DNA of 41,198 nucleotides from AC-32 sp038237925 (GTDB lineage Bacteria; Actinomycetota; Thermoleophilia; Gaiellales; Gaiellaceae). Where the stretch lies: the NCBI GenBank assembly GCA_038237925.1, contig JBBRYF010000017.1, forward strand, positions 1-41,198. The letters run 5' to 3'. Made by a program: the position numbers and the translations under genes. Below the pieces are notes generated by a model. The model did no database searches and was not told the origin of the DNA. It worked only from the letters and a program-made list of their open reading frames with translations. This document shows positions 30,466-38,506 of this stretch, in pieces; positions within the stretch are counted from its first letter, which is position 1, and each line of letters begins with the position of its first letter.

Positions 30466-31070
30466 TCCAGCTCCCCCTCGAGGACGCCCGCAAGGCGGCC
30501 GAGCGCGGCACGGGTCCGCGTCTTCACCGTCCCGAGTGGGATGTTCAGGAACTCGGCGATCTCGGACTGCGAGAGGCCGCTCCAGTACGCGAGCTCGATC
30601 ACCGTCCGCTCGTTGGGAGAAAGCTCCTCGAGCGCCCGGTGCACGCGCCAGCTCGTCCAGCCGGCCTCCGCGCGCTCGGGGGGGCCGGCGTCGGGCGAAA
30701 CCGTTTCGGGCACCTCGATCGGCGGTTCTGCGCGTGCGCGACCGCGGTCGGTGATCGCGTTGCGCGCGACGGCGTAGAGCCACGGCGCCCCCGGCCCGCG
30801 CTCCGGCTTGTAGCTGCGTGCCGCGCGCCAGATCGAGGCGAAGGTCTCCTGCACGGCGTCTTCGGCGCGGCCGCGGTCGCCGAGCCGTCGCAGCGCGAGG
30901 CCGAACACCGGACGCGAGTAGCGCCGGTAGAGAATCTCGAACGCACCGCGGTCGCCGCCTGCGGCGCGGGCGATCAGCTCCCCGTCGGTGCAGTCCTCGG
31001 CGGCCACCGCGGGCATGGTGGCTGGTTCCGCGCGGCGCGGCAAGCAGGTGGTGTCGAGAGCGAGCTCCAT
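30462..31070 (-). CDS. ECF sigma factor (SigK-like)
   Basis: A 202-residue RNA polymerase sigma factor. Region 2 runs from about residue 28 to 95 (DGELIARAAGGDRGAFEILYRRYSRPVFGLALRR, then AEDAVQETFASIWRAA, typical of ECF 2.2-2.4). Region 4 is at about 145-200 (LEELSPNERTVIELAYWSGLSQSEIAEFLNIPLGTVKTRTRAALGRL). It is encoded just upstream of its RskA-like anti-sigma factor and 9 bases after an SDR gene, so the three probably form one message. An alternative ATG 18 codons in is possible. The regulon is unknown. Confidence 0.94.
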   Translation of the reverse strand: MELALDTTCLPRRAEPATMPAVAAEDCTDGELIARAAGGDRGAFEILYRRYSRPVFGLALRRLGDRGRAEDAVQETFASIWRAARSYKPERGPGAPWLYAVARNAITDRGRARAEPPIEVPETVSPDAGPPERAEAGWTSWRVHRALEELSPNERTVIELAYWSGLSQSEIAEFLNIPLGTVKTRTRAALGRLAGVLEGELE

Positions 31071-31079
31071 CTCAGAGAT

Positions 31080-31751
31080 CTACGGCTCGGACGAGAACCC
31101 GGATTTGAGCGAGCGCCCGCCGTCGACGAAGAGCGTCGTGCCGGTGACGAACCCCGCGCCCGCAAGGTAGGTGACAGCCTCGGCGACGTCGTCGGCCGTG
31201 CCGACCCGCCCGAGCAGGGTTTCGCCCGCACGCCGCTCCTCCTGGTCGCGATCGACCGCGACAGGGCCGGGGGCGACACCGCAGACCCGGACCTCGGGCG
31301 CGAGCGCGCGTGCGAGCACGCGGGTCAGCATCGCCTGCGCCGCCTTGGCGGCCGAGTGCGCCGCAAACGACGGCCACGGCTGGTAGCCGGCCACGTCCTC
31401 GATCATCACGACGCAGCCACGGGACGCGCGCAGGTGCTGCGCAGCCGCCTGCGTGACGAAGAAGCTTCCCTTCGCGGTCGCCCCGAAGGCCGCGTCCCAG
31501 TCGTCCTCGTCCAGCTCCTCGAACGGCTTGGGCGCGAACCCCTCGCCGGCTCCGTTCACGAGCAGGTCGAGGCCGCCGAGCTCCTGCACCGCCCGCTCGA
31601 CGAGCGCACGCGCTTCGTCCGGCCGCGAGACGTCGCCATCCACCCGGCCGGCTGCGAGCACCGACCAGCCGTCGCTCCGCAGCCTGGCCGTGATCGCCTC
31701 GCCGAGCCTGCCGACCCCACCGGTGACGAGCGCCCGACGAGAACCGCTCAC
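31080..31751 (-). CDS. Short-chain dehydrogenase/reductase-like protein with altered active site
   Basis: A 223-residue classical SDR by fold. It has the cofactor motif RALVTGGVGRLGEAI, NGAG (normally NNAG), the C-terminal GFVTGTTLFVDGG strand and PGPVAVDR. The catalytic YxxxK is HSAAK, so the proton-donating Tyr is His. The usual catalytic Ser strand reads VVMIEDVAGY without an obvious Ser. It may not be a normal oxidoreductase. The start is a GTG at 31751; the frame is open upstream, over the start of the divergent secreted-protein gene. It is upstream of the ECF sigma gene in the same direction. Confidence 0.8.
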   Translation of the reverse strand: MSGSRRALVTGGVGRLGEAITARLRSDGWSVLAAGRVDGDVSRPDEARALVERAVQELGGLDLLVNGAGEGFAPKPFEELDEDDWDAAFGATAKGSFFVTQAAAQHLRASRGCVVMIEDVAGYQPWPSFAAHSAAKAAQAMLTRVLARALAPEVRVCGVAPGPVAVDRDQEERRAGETLLGRVGTADDVAEAVTYLAGAGFVTGTTLFVDGGRSLKSGFSSEP

Positions 31752-31795
31752 GGCACGGCGCAGGTTCGGGGGTTCGGCGGGATCATCTAGAGGCA

Positions 31796-32428
31796 ATGAG
31801 AGCTTTCGCAGCAATTTGTATCGTCACGGCCGCGCTTGCGGGGGCGGCCAGCGCGGCGGTGCCGGTCACCATCACGCTCGCAGCGAGCGCGACCTCGGTC
31901 GCCTACGGCAAGCCGCTCACGCTCAGCGGTCAGATCTCGAACAAAAGGGCCAACCAGCAGATCGCGATCGAGGCGACGTCGTGCGGGAGCACGAAGGCCG
32001 CCAAGGTCGCCTCGGTGCGGACAAACGCCACCGGTGCCTACACGACGCCGGTCACCCCGACGCTCGGCACCAGCTACCGCGCGACGCTCAAGAACGTGCA
32101 AAGCCCCGCTGTCGCCGTCACCGTGAAGCCCGTGCTCGCGCTGAAGCGAGTCGCGAAGGGCTCGTTCACCGCGAAGGCGACCGCAGGCCAGGCGCTGACG
32201 GGCAAGTTCGTCCTCTTCCAGCGTTACAAGAAACTGAAGAAGCGCTGGGCGCAGGTGAAGCGCATCCCCCTCGGCGCGGCTGTCGCGGGGCCGACGAAGC
32301 CGACCATGATCACCTCGGTCTCGTTCAAGGCCAAGGTCGCAAAGGGCACGCGTGTGCGAGTCCTGATCACGACCGCGCAGGCCGGGCCGTGCTACGTGTC
32401 GGCCGTCAGCAAGTCGATTCGCGCCTAG
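31796..32428 (+). CDS. Secreted beta-rich protein of unknown function
   Basis: A 210-residue protein with a signal peptide (MRAFAAICIVTAALAGAASA) and a mature part rich in Val/Thr/Ala/Lys. The sequence looks like two immunoglobulin-like beta domains (TITLAASATSVAYGKPLTLSGQIS; VSFKAKVAKGTRVRVLIT). Two cysteines (SCGS and GPCYVS) could form a disulfide. Many Lys in LFQRYKKLKKRWAQVKR give it a basic patch. No family recognised. The 3' end overlaps the convergent superoxide dismutase gene by 4 bases. Confidence 0.75.
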   Translation: MRAFAAICIVTAALAGAASAAVPVTITLAASATSVAYGKPLTLSGQISNKRANQQIAIEATSCGSTKAAKVASVRTNATGAYTTPVTPTLGTSYRATLKNVQSPAVAVTVKPVLALKRVAKGSFTAKATAGQALTGKFVLFQRYKKLKKRWAQVKRIPLGAAVAGPTKPTMITSVSFKAKVAKGTRVRVLITTAQAGPCYVSAVSKSIRA

Positions 32429-33036
32429 CCGCCCGTCGCCTTCTCGTAGTTCGCGGCGACGGCGTCCCAGTTGACGACGTTCCACCATGCGGTCAGGTAG
32501 TCCGGGCGGCGGTTCTGGTACTTCAAGTAGTAGGAGTGCTCCCAGACGTCGATGCCGAGTAGGGGCACGTCGTCGGTCAGCAGTGGCGAGTCCTGGTTCG
32601 GCGTCGAGTAGACGGCGAGCCCCGTGCCGTCGTGGACGAGCCAGGTCCACCCGGAGCCGAAGCGCTTGATACCGGTGTCGTTCACGAGCTGCTTCAGCGC
32701 GTCGAGGCTGTCGAACGTGTTGCCGATCGCGTCCCCGAGCGCGCCGCTTGGCTCACCGCCTCCGTCGGGGCTCATGATCTCCCAGAAGAGGGAGTGGTTC
32801 GCGTGGCCGCCGACGTTGTTGCGCACGACCGCCTGCTTGTCCTCCGGGAGGATCTCGAGATTCGTGAGCACGTGCTCGACCGGCTTGTCGGCGAGCTCGG
32901 TTCCTTCGAGGGCGGCGTTCGCGTTGTCGACGTACGCCTGGTGATGCTTGTCGTGGTGGACGCGCATCGTCTGCTCGTCGATGTGCGGCTCGAGGGCGCC
33001 GTAGTCGTACGGGAGCTGCGGTACCTCGAAGGCCAT
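32425..33036 (-). CDS. sodA: Fe/Mn superoxide dismutase
   Basis: A 203-residue superoxide dismutase. Metal ligands are visible: His in MRVHHDKHHQAYV, His in GGHANHSLFWEIMSP, and the Asp and His in LLGIDVWEHSYYLKYQNRRPDY. GSGWTWLV is also typical. GGHANHSLFW and the Gly at the following position favour the Mn or cambialistic type (not decisive). A good AAAGGAG precedes the ATG. A -10-like TAGCCT (33064-33069 complement) lies upstream. The gene is divergent from a second superoxide dismutase-family gene. Confidence 0.95.
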   Translation of the reverse strand: MAFEVPQLPYDYGALEPHIDEQTMRVHHDKHHQAYVDNANAALEGTELADKPVEHVLTNLEILPEDKQAVVRNNVGGHANHSLFWEIMSPDGGGEPSGALGDAIGNTFDSLDALKQLVNDTGIKRFGSGWTWLVHDGTGLAVYSTPNQDSPLLTDDVPLLGIDVWEHSYYLKYQNRRPDYLTAWWNVVNWDAVAANYEKATGG

Positions 33037-33130
33037 GTGTGCTCCTTTCTTCGCTGCGGTTGAGGCTAACGGGTTCGGCCTGCCGGTGGGCCGTTATGCT
33101 CAGCCGTCCGTCACGTCGAAAGGAGCTCGT

Positions 33131-33751
33131 TTGGCCACGCTCGCGTTCAACCGGGAAGAGATCACGCCGAGGCAGCTGAAGCCCGCGCTGCTGGAGCTCG
33201 ACGGAATCTCGCGCGAGTCGGTCGAGGCCCACTTCAAGCTCTACGAGGGCTACGTCAACAAGCGCAACGAGATCCTCGGCAAGCTGGCCGAGCTCGACCT
33301 CGGCTCGGCGAACCAGGTCTATTCCGAGCTCCGGGCGCTGAAGGTCGACCTCAGCTTCGCCCTCGGCGGGATCAAGAACCACGAGATCTACTTCGAGCAC
33401 CTCGGCGGCGGGGGCGGCGAGCCGGACGGGCTCGTGCGCGACCTGATCTGCCGCGACTTCGGCTCGGTCGAGGCGTGGCGCGCCGACCTCAAGGCGACGG
33501 GCATGGCCGGCCGTGGCTGGGCGTGGACGGCGTACGACTGGGACGAGGGCCGCCTGTTCAACTTCATCGGCGACGCTCAGAACACGTTTCCGGTCTGGAA
33601 CGCGACCCCGCTCGTCGCGCTCGACGTGTACGAACACGCCTATTTCATCGACTTCCAGACCGACCGCGCGTCGTACATCGAGGCCTTCTTCGCGAACCTC
33701 GACTGGAACGTCGTGAACGACTGGGTGCAGCAGTACCAGATCACGCCCTGA
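33131..33751 (+). CDS. Second Fe/Mn superoxide dismutase-family protein, divergent
   Basis: A 206-residue SOD-fold protein. It keeps the C-terminal ligand motif ALDVYEHAYFIDFQ and a middle His in KNHEIYFEHLGGGG. The first ligand region reads VEAHFKLYEGYV, one residue shorter than the HxxKHHxxYV of normal enzymes, and the Trp of DVWEH is Tyr. It belongs to a divergent subgroup; whether it is an active dismutase is open. The TTG start has AGGAG six bases upstream, and TATGCT (33096-33101) is a good -10 box. It is head-to-head with the ordinary dismutase gene. Confidence 0.88.
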   Translation: MATLAFNREEITPRQLKPALLELDGISRESVEAHFKLYEGYVNKRNEILGKLAELDLGSANQVYSELRALKVDLSFALGGIKNHEIYFEHLGGGGGEPDGLVRDLICRDFGSVEAWRADLKATGMAGRGWAWTAYDWDEGRLFNFIGDAQNTFPVWNATPLVALDVYEHAYFIDFQTDRASYIEAFFANLDWNVVNDWVQQYQITP

Positions 33752-33823
33752 GGCATTCGCTTGCGATGCCGACCTCAGGACGCGTGGGCTTTGCTCACGC
33801 GTCCGTCTGAAATGACCGGTCGA
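33752..33823 (+). repeat. Double-hairpin palindromic element after the second dismutase gene
   Basis: GGCAT...ATGCC (first dyad, TTCGCTTGCG centre), then ACCTCAGG, then GGACGCGTGGGC-(TTT)-GCTCACGCGTCC (12-bp stem, one G·T), then GTCTGAAATGACCGGTCGA. This is the same layout and 3' flank as 13728-13800. It abuts the dismutase stop, where it could also serve as a transcript end or stabiliser. Confidence 0.8.
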
Positions 33824-33849
33824 CACGTGGTACGAAAGAAGTTGCGCTC

Positions 33850-34470
33850 GTGAGCACTGCGGTATTTGCGCTCGTCGGCTACCTGGCCGGGAGCATTCCG
33901 ACCGGGTACTGGCTCGTGCGAGCGCTGAAGCGCGAGGACGTCCGCGCGACCGGCAGCGGAAACATCGGCGCGACGAACGTCTGGCGCACCTACGGAGCGC
34001 GCTACGGCGTGCCTGTGATGCTGGCCGACACGCTGAAGGGATTCGTGCCGGCGCTGCTCGCCACGATCTACGTCGGACACCTCGCCGGGGTGATCGCAGG
34101 CGGTGCGGCGATGCTCGGCCACTGGCGGCCGCTGTTCATGGGCTTTGCCAAAGGCGGCAAGGCGGTCGCGACCTGCGGCGGCGCGTTCCTCGCCGTCGCG
34201 CCCGTCGTCGGCGGCGTCGGCCTGGCGATCTGGATCGTGATCTTTGCGCTCGTCCGCTACGCCTCGGTGGCCTCGATCACGGCGGCACTCTCGCTGCCGG
34301 TCGTCGCGGTGATCCTCGGCGAGCCGTGGCCGGTGATCGCCTTCGCGGCGATCGCTGCACTGGCGGTGATCCTCCTGCACCGGCCGAACATCAGCCGCCT
34401 GCGCGGCGGCACCGAGACGCGCTTTCGCTTCCGCCGGCGTCCCGCCGAACCAACCCGTCACGGTGTTTGA
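33850..34470 (+). CDS. plsY: PlsY glycerol-3-phosphate acyltransferase
   Basis: This 206-residue polytopic membrane enzyme transfers acyl from acyl-phosphate to glycerol-3-phosphate, starting phospholipid synthesis. Family motifs are GSIPTGYWLVRA, the glycine-rich GSGNIGATNVWRTYG and KGGKAVATCGG, plus the ADTLKGFVPALLA segment. There are about five helices. Length is normal. The GTG start has only a weak ribosome site. Confidence 0.94.
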   Translation: MSTAVFALVGYLAGSIPTGYWLVRALKREDVRATGSGNIGATNVWRTYGARYGVPVMLADTLKGFVPALLATIYVGHLAGVIAGGAAMLGHWRPLFMGFAKGGKAVATCGGAFLAVAPVVGGVGLAIWIVIFALVRYASVASITAALSLPVVAVILGEPWPVIAFAAIAALAVILLHRPNISRLRGGTETRFRFRRRPAEPTRHGV

Positions 34471-34479
34471 GAAGCCTCC

Positions 34480-34935
34480 TCACGCACGAACGAGGCGCTT
34501 GACCTCGTAGGCCGAGATGGGGCGCGCGAACCCCTTGAGCTCGAGCTCCCCCGCGGCCGCGGCGCTGACGGCCTCCTCGACCGCGGCGAAGACCCGCTGG
34601 CTGATCAACGTCTGGCCCGGGCCTGCCCTCGTGCTGAGCCGCGAGGCGAGGTTCGTGACCGAGCCCAGCGCACCGTAATCGTAGCGACCCTCGAACCCGA
34701 TCCGGCCCAGGGGTCGCATAGCCGGCCGAAATGCCGATCCCGAGACCGAGCTCGGTGCCGCGCTTGCGCCAGCCGGCCGCTAGCTCCGAGAAGCGCTCTT
34801 GCGCAGGGCGAGTAGGATTGCCTGCAGCTCGTGCTCCTCCACCGGCAGCGGGTCGTTGAAGAAGACCATCACGCCGTCGCCCGCGAAGTGCTCGAGCGTC
34901 CCCTCGTTGCGAGCGATCAGCTCGTGCGGGTGCTG
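34480..34935 (-). pseudogene. Remnant of a class III adenylate/guanylate cyclase
   Basis: Joined translation in three minus-strand frames recovers a continuous class III cyclase catalytic domain. ELIARNEGTLEHFAGDGVMVFFNDPLPVEEHELQ is followed by a shifted frame ERFSELAAGWRKRGTELGLGI and ISAGYAT, then another shift to LGRIGFEGRYDYGALGSVTNLASRL with a C-terminal QTLISQRVFAAVEEAV. The metal-binding AGDGVM and the DYGALGSVTNLASR region survive. At least two frameshifts (near 34800 and 34715) and loss of the whole N-terminal part show it is broken, assuming no sequencing error. Only the last 80 residues (34480-34719) are an uninterrupted frame. Confidence 0.8.
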
Positions 34936-34975
34936 GCCGCCTCGAGCCTGCGCGTCAGCTCGGCGGCATCCCTGA

Positions 34976-35947
34976 CTACGTCAGCCACTCGCGCAGCTCG
35001 GTATGCCGCTCGGCGGCCGGGCCGCCCTCGAGCTCGGTTCGCAGCTCGGCCGCGGTGCCGTAGCGCTCGGCGACGACGTCGTGCCTGTGGATCGTCTCCA
35101 GGTTCACCTGCCGCGAGAGCAGGAAGTCGCCGTCGTCGAGCTCCGGGTAGGCCGCGAGCGCGTCGCGCAGCGCGATGCGTACCGAGTCCTCGACGAAGCG
35201 CGGGTGCAAGTGCGCGTGCTCGACGACGAAGAGCTCGTCGGGCCGCTTCAGCAGCTCGTAGACCGGCGAGCTCATCGAGCCCTCGACGATCCGCACCAGC
35301 TGCTCGGCGTTGACGGGCGAGTCGGAGCCGACGAACAGCGTGCCGCGTCCGCGCTGGTTGTGCGTCGCGAGCGGCACGAGCTCCAGGATCCGCTCGACGT
35401 CCAGCTCCGCGAAACCGGCCTCTCCGAGCCGCTCGGCCGCGTGCTCCCGGACGAGCCCCTGCGCGCACGGGCACGCGTTGATCCCGTTCGCCTCGACGCC
35501 GACGAGCCGGCGCGTCCGGTCTTCCGAGGCTGCCGCGAGCCCGATCAGCGAGACGATCTCCTGCGTCGCGAGGCCGGTCACCGGAGTCTCGCGCTCGAGT
35601 GGATAGCGGGCGACGATCTGCACCTCGGCCCGGAGCGCATCCTGTCGCCGGACGATCTGCGCGGCGATGTGCTCCGCGAGGCCCTCGATCAGGAGCGCCT
35701 CGCCGATCACGACCTCCTCGATCGCCACCTCGAACAGCTCGGGGAAGCGCGACATGTGGACGCCCTTCTGCGCGGGATCGAGGTCGACCGTGCAGTCGAT
35801 CTCCGCCGCGATCAGCTTCTCGGCGCCGCCGTAGCTGATCCGGATCGCCTTCTGAACCCCGCGCACGCCCGCGCGCGAGAGCCCGAGCGGCACGTCCGAG
35901 GGCGCAGCCTGCAGATCGTGTGCTAGAAGCTGGCGAACCTCGTCCAC
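34976..35947 (-). CDS. folE2: FolE2/MptA-type GTP cyclohydrolase
   Basis: This 323-residue type IB cyclohydrolase is the first step of folate synthesis from GTP. The motif GVEANGINACPCAQGLV holds the metal Cys. THNQRGRGTLFV is a conserved substrate loop, as is SSPVYELLKRPDELFVVEHAH. The N-terminal half has SRAGVRGVQKAIRI. It is a little longer than many bacterial FolE2 and the NACPC motif resembles MptA. The GTG start has a -10-like TAGCGT 6 bases upstream. It is divergent from the histidine-kinase-like gene. Folate supply matches the ThyX need for methylenetetrahydrofolate. Confidence 0.9.
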   Translation of the reverse strand: MDEVRQLLAHDLQAAPSDVPLGLSRAGVRGVQKAIRISYGGAEKLIAAEIDCTVDLDPAQKGVHMSRFPELFEVAIEEVVIGEALLIEGLAEHIAAQIVRRQDALRAEVQIVARYPLERETPVTGLATQEIVSLIGLAAASEDRTRRLVGVEANGINACPCAQGLVREHAAERLGEAGFAELDVERILELVPLATHNQRGRGTLFVGSDSPVNAEQLVRIVEGSMSSPVYELLKRPDELFVVEHAHLHPRFVEDSVRIALRDALAAYPELDDGDFLLSRQVNLETIHRHDVVAERYGTAAELRTELEGGPAAERHTELREWLT

Positions 35948-35953
35948 GGTTCA

Positions 35954-35959
35954 ACGCTA
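35954..35959 (-). promoter_or_regulatory. -10-like TAGCGT of folE2
   Basis: On the minus strand TAGCGT ends 6 bases before the GTG at 35947. The opposite strand has TACCAA 7 bases before the TTG at 35971, so two -10-like boxes overlap. Confidence 0.4.
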
Positions 35960-35970
35960 CCAACCTCCCT

Positions 35971-36552
35971 TTGGCCGAAGACTCCGATTTCGCCCGGCTC
36001 GTGATGCTGGCGTGCCACGACCTCCGCACGCCGCTCGCGACCGTTCATGGCTTCGCACAGACGCTCGCGCGGGACGAGGGGCTCGACGAGACCACCGCGC
36101 GGTACGTCGGCATGATCAACGCCGCGTCGGCGCAGATCGGCGAGCTGATCGACCAGCTCTCGGTCGCCGCGCGGGTCGACGCCGGCCGTTACGACCCGCC
36201 GCTTCGGGCCGTCGACACCCTCGAGCTCGCGCGCGCGGCCGCCGGGCGGCTCGGGGAGGAGCGGGTCGGCGTCACCGGCGAGGGCGCCGAGCTCGAGCTC
36301 GACCCGGACGCGGCGGAGCGGGCCGTGTCCGCGCTCGCGCGCTGCCTGCTGCGGCACGGCGGCTTCGAGCACGTGGAGGTCGAGGTGCGAGGCACGGAGC
36401 TTTCGCTCTCGCCCGTGACCCCGGCTTCGGCGCCGGTCGTGCTCGGCGAGGACCTGCGCGACCTCGGCGCTGCGGTGGCGGTCCGCGTCGTTCGGGCGCG
36501 CGGCGGCAGCGTCGCCGTCGAGGGCGAGACCCTGAAGGTACGGCTCGCGTGA
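35971..36552 (+). CDS. Histidine-kinase-like protein with intact H-box and degenerate ATPase domain
   Basis: A protein of about 193 residues. The HisKA phosphoacceptor helix is clear: LVMLACHDLRTPLATVHGFAQTLA with the His. A second DHp helix (INAASAQIGELIDQLSVAARVDAGRY) follows. The C-terminal part aligns only loosely with HATPase_c: the N-box reads ALARCLLRHGG with no Asn, and no G1 DxGxG is seen, although LGAAVAVRVVRARGGSVAVEG resembles the last G-box. It lacks sensor and membrane parts. It may act as a phosphotransfer or scaffold protein. The start is uncertain (TTG 35971, or GTG 35920 inside folE2). Its stop overlaps the next gene by GTGA. Confidence 0.75.
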   Translation: MAEDSDFARLVMLACHDLRTPLATVHGFAQTLARDEGLDETTARYVGMINAASAQIGELIDQLSVAARVDAGRYDPPLRAVDTLELARAAAGRLGEERVGVTGEGAELELDPDAAERAVSALARCLLRHGGFEHVEVEVRGTELSLSPVTPASAPVVLGEDLRDLGAAVAVRVVRARGGSVAVEGETLKVRLA

Positions 36553-37616
36553 GCGAGCCGTTCGTCAACGTCGACGACTTCGAGGCGGCCGCCCGCGAGC
36601 GGCTCGATCCCGGCGCCTACGGCTACATGGCCGGCGGCGCGGGCGACGAGCACACGCTGCGCGCGAACTCCGCGGCCTTCGCGCGCTGGGAGCTGCGGCC
36701 GCGGGTGCTCGTCGACGTCGGCAGTGTCTCGACGGCGACGGCCGTCCTCGGCACCGAGGTCGCGCTGCCACTGCTCGTGGCACCGACGGCGTTCCAGCGC
36801 CTCGCGGACCCGGAGGGCGAGCTCTCGACGGCGAAGGCGGCCGCGAGGGCAGGCATCGTGATGACGCTCTCGACGCTCTCGAGCTTCACGCCGGCCGAGC
36901 TGGCAGCGGCCGCTCCAGGCGCGGCGCAGTGGTTCCAGCTGTACTGGTCGCGCGACCGCGGCTTCACGCAGGAGCTCGTCCAAAGCGCTGCGGAGGCCGG
37001 CTTCTCGGCGCTGATGCTGACGGTCGACCTCCCGGCCGCCGGCCGGCGGGAGCGCGACGTGCGCGCGGGGTTCGCCTTGCCGGAGGACCTGCCCCTGCCG
37101 AACCTGCCGATCGCGCTCCAGCGCGAGGGTTTCCACGCCGCGCTGCGCGCCGCCGTTGACGACACGCTGACCTGGCGTGACCTCGAGTGGCTGCACTCGG
37201 TCTCCGAATTGCCGCTCGTGGTGAAGGGCATCCTGACCGCCGAGGACGCGCTGCTCGCAGCCGAGCACGGCGTCGCCGCGGTCGTCGTCTCCAACCACGG
37301 CGGCCGCCAGCTCGACGGCGTTCCGGCCACGCTCGACGTCCTGCCGGAAGTCGTCGAGGCGGTCGGCGAGCGCGTCGAGGTGCTGCTCGACGGCGGCATC
37401 CGGCGAGGCGTCGACGTGCTCAAGGCGCTCGCGCTCGGCGCTCGGGCGACGCTCTCCGGGCGAGCGGTCCTCTGGGGCCTCGCGGCGGACGGAGAGGCCG
37501 GCGTCGCGCGCGTGCTCGAGCTGTTGCGCAGAGAGATCGAGCTCGGCCTGGCGCTCCTCGGCTGTCCCTCGCCCGCCGATGTGACCCGGGGCCACGTACG
37601 GCGCGTGACCATATGA
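36549..37616 (+). CDS. FMN-dependent alpha-hydroxy acid oxidase/dehydrogenase
   Basis: A 355-residue TIM-barrel flavoenzyme of the glycolate/lactate oxidase family. Active-site features all appear: Tyr in GYMAGGAGDE, Tyr in FQLYWSRDR, Lys in LVVKGILTAEDA, and His and Arg in SNHGGRQLDG, with RRERDVR holding another substrate Arg. The phosphate-binding end is DGGIRRGVDVLKALALGARATLSGRA. It oxidises an L-2-hydroxy acid to the 2-oxo acid; the substrate cannot be named. The GTG overlaps the previous gene, and its stop overlaps the hydrolase start. Confidence 0.93.
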   Translation: MSEPFVNVDDFEAAARERLDPGAYGYMAGGAGDEHTLRANSAAFARWELRPRVLVDVGSVSTATAVLGTEVALPLLVAPTAFQRLADPEGELSTAKAAARAGIVMTLSTLSSFTPAELAAAAPGAAQWFQLYWSRDRGFTQELVQSAAEAGFSALMLTVDLPAAGRRERDVRAGFALPEDLPLPNLPIALQREGFHAALRAAVDDTLTWRDLEWLHSVSELPLVVKGILTAEDALLAAEHGVAAVVVSNHGGRQLDGVPATLDVLPEVVEAVGERVEVLLDGGIRRGVDVLKALALGARATLSGRAVLWGLAADGEAGVARVLELLRREIELGLALLGCPSPADVTRGHVRRVTI

Positions 37617-38506
37617 TCCGGCCCGTGGGCGAAGGAACGCTGACCACACCCGACGGCCGGACGCTCACCTACGTCGAGCGCGGCGCGTCCGACGGCGTGC
37701 CGGTGATCGTTTCCCACGGCACCCCCGGCAGCCGCTTCGCGCGGCATCCGGACCCGGAGCTCTACGCGCGGCACGGCGTGCGCGCCGTCGCCTATGACCG
37801 CCCTGGGTACGGCCGCTCCGATCCGCAGCCCGGCCGCTCCGTCGCCGACGCGACGGCTGACATTGCCGCGATCGCCGACGAGCTCGGCTTCGAGCACTTT
37901 GCCGTCGTCGGCGGCTCCGGCGGCGCGCCCCACGCGCTCGCCTGCGGCGCGCTCATCGCCGACCGCGTGATTCGCGTCGGCGCGCTGGTCACGCCTGCAC
38001 CGTCCGACACGGACGACTTCGACTTCTTCGAAGGCCTCGCCGACCTGAACGTGAAGGAGTTCGGCGCAGCTCTCGAGGGCAAGGAGGCGATTGAGGCCTT
38101 CCTGCAGCCGTACGTCGACGGCATCCGCGAGGACGTCGACACCGTGATCGAGGGCATCCTCACGGAGCTCCCCGAGGTCGACAAGCAGCTTGCCTCGCGT
38201 CCCGAGATCCGCGCGATCATGAAGGAGTCGTTCACCGAGGCCGTCCGCCAGGGCAGCCAGGGCTGGGCCGACGACGACCTCGCCTTCGCCAAGCCGTGGG
38301 GCTTCGAGCTCGAGGACGTGAACGCGGAGACGCGCGTGTGGCAGGGCGAGCTCGACGTCCTCACGCCCCGCCCGCACGGCGAGTACGTCGCCTCTCGCCT
38401 GCCGAACGCGCGCTTCGAGCTGCTCGAGGGCGGCGGCCACTTCCTCGACGAGGAGTGGGCGCTCGTGCTCGACTGGCTGACGGCACCCGCAGGCGCGGCG
38501 GCTTAG
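37613..38506 (+). CDS. Alpha/beta hydrolase
   Basis: A 297-residue alpha/beta-hydrolase-fold protein. It shows oxyanion HGTPGSRFARHP, DRPGYGRSD, nucleophile Ser in VVGGSGGAPHALA, a cap region (about 125-215), and the catalytic His in LEGGGHFLDEEW. It probably acts as an esterase or epoxide hydrolase/haloperoxidase-like enzyme. The ATG overlaps the hydroxyacid oxidase stop as ATGA, so the two are co-translated. The stop abuts a convergent TPR remnant. Confidence 0.88.
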   Translation: MIRPVGEGTLTTPDGRTLTYVERGASDGVPVIVSHGTPGSRFARHPDPELYARHGVRAVAYDRPGYGRSDPQPGRSVADATADIAAIADELGFEHFAVVGGSGGAPHALACGALIADRVIRVGALVTPAPSDTDDFDFFEGLADLNVKEFGAALEGKEAIEAFLQPYVDGIREDVDTVIEGILTELPEVDKQLASRPEIRAIMKESFTEAVRQGSQGWADDDLAFAKPWGFELEDVNAETRVWQGELDVLTPRPHGEYVASRLPNARFELLEGGGHFLDEEWALVLDWLTAPAGAAA

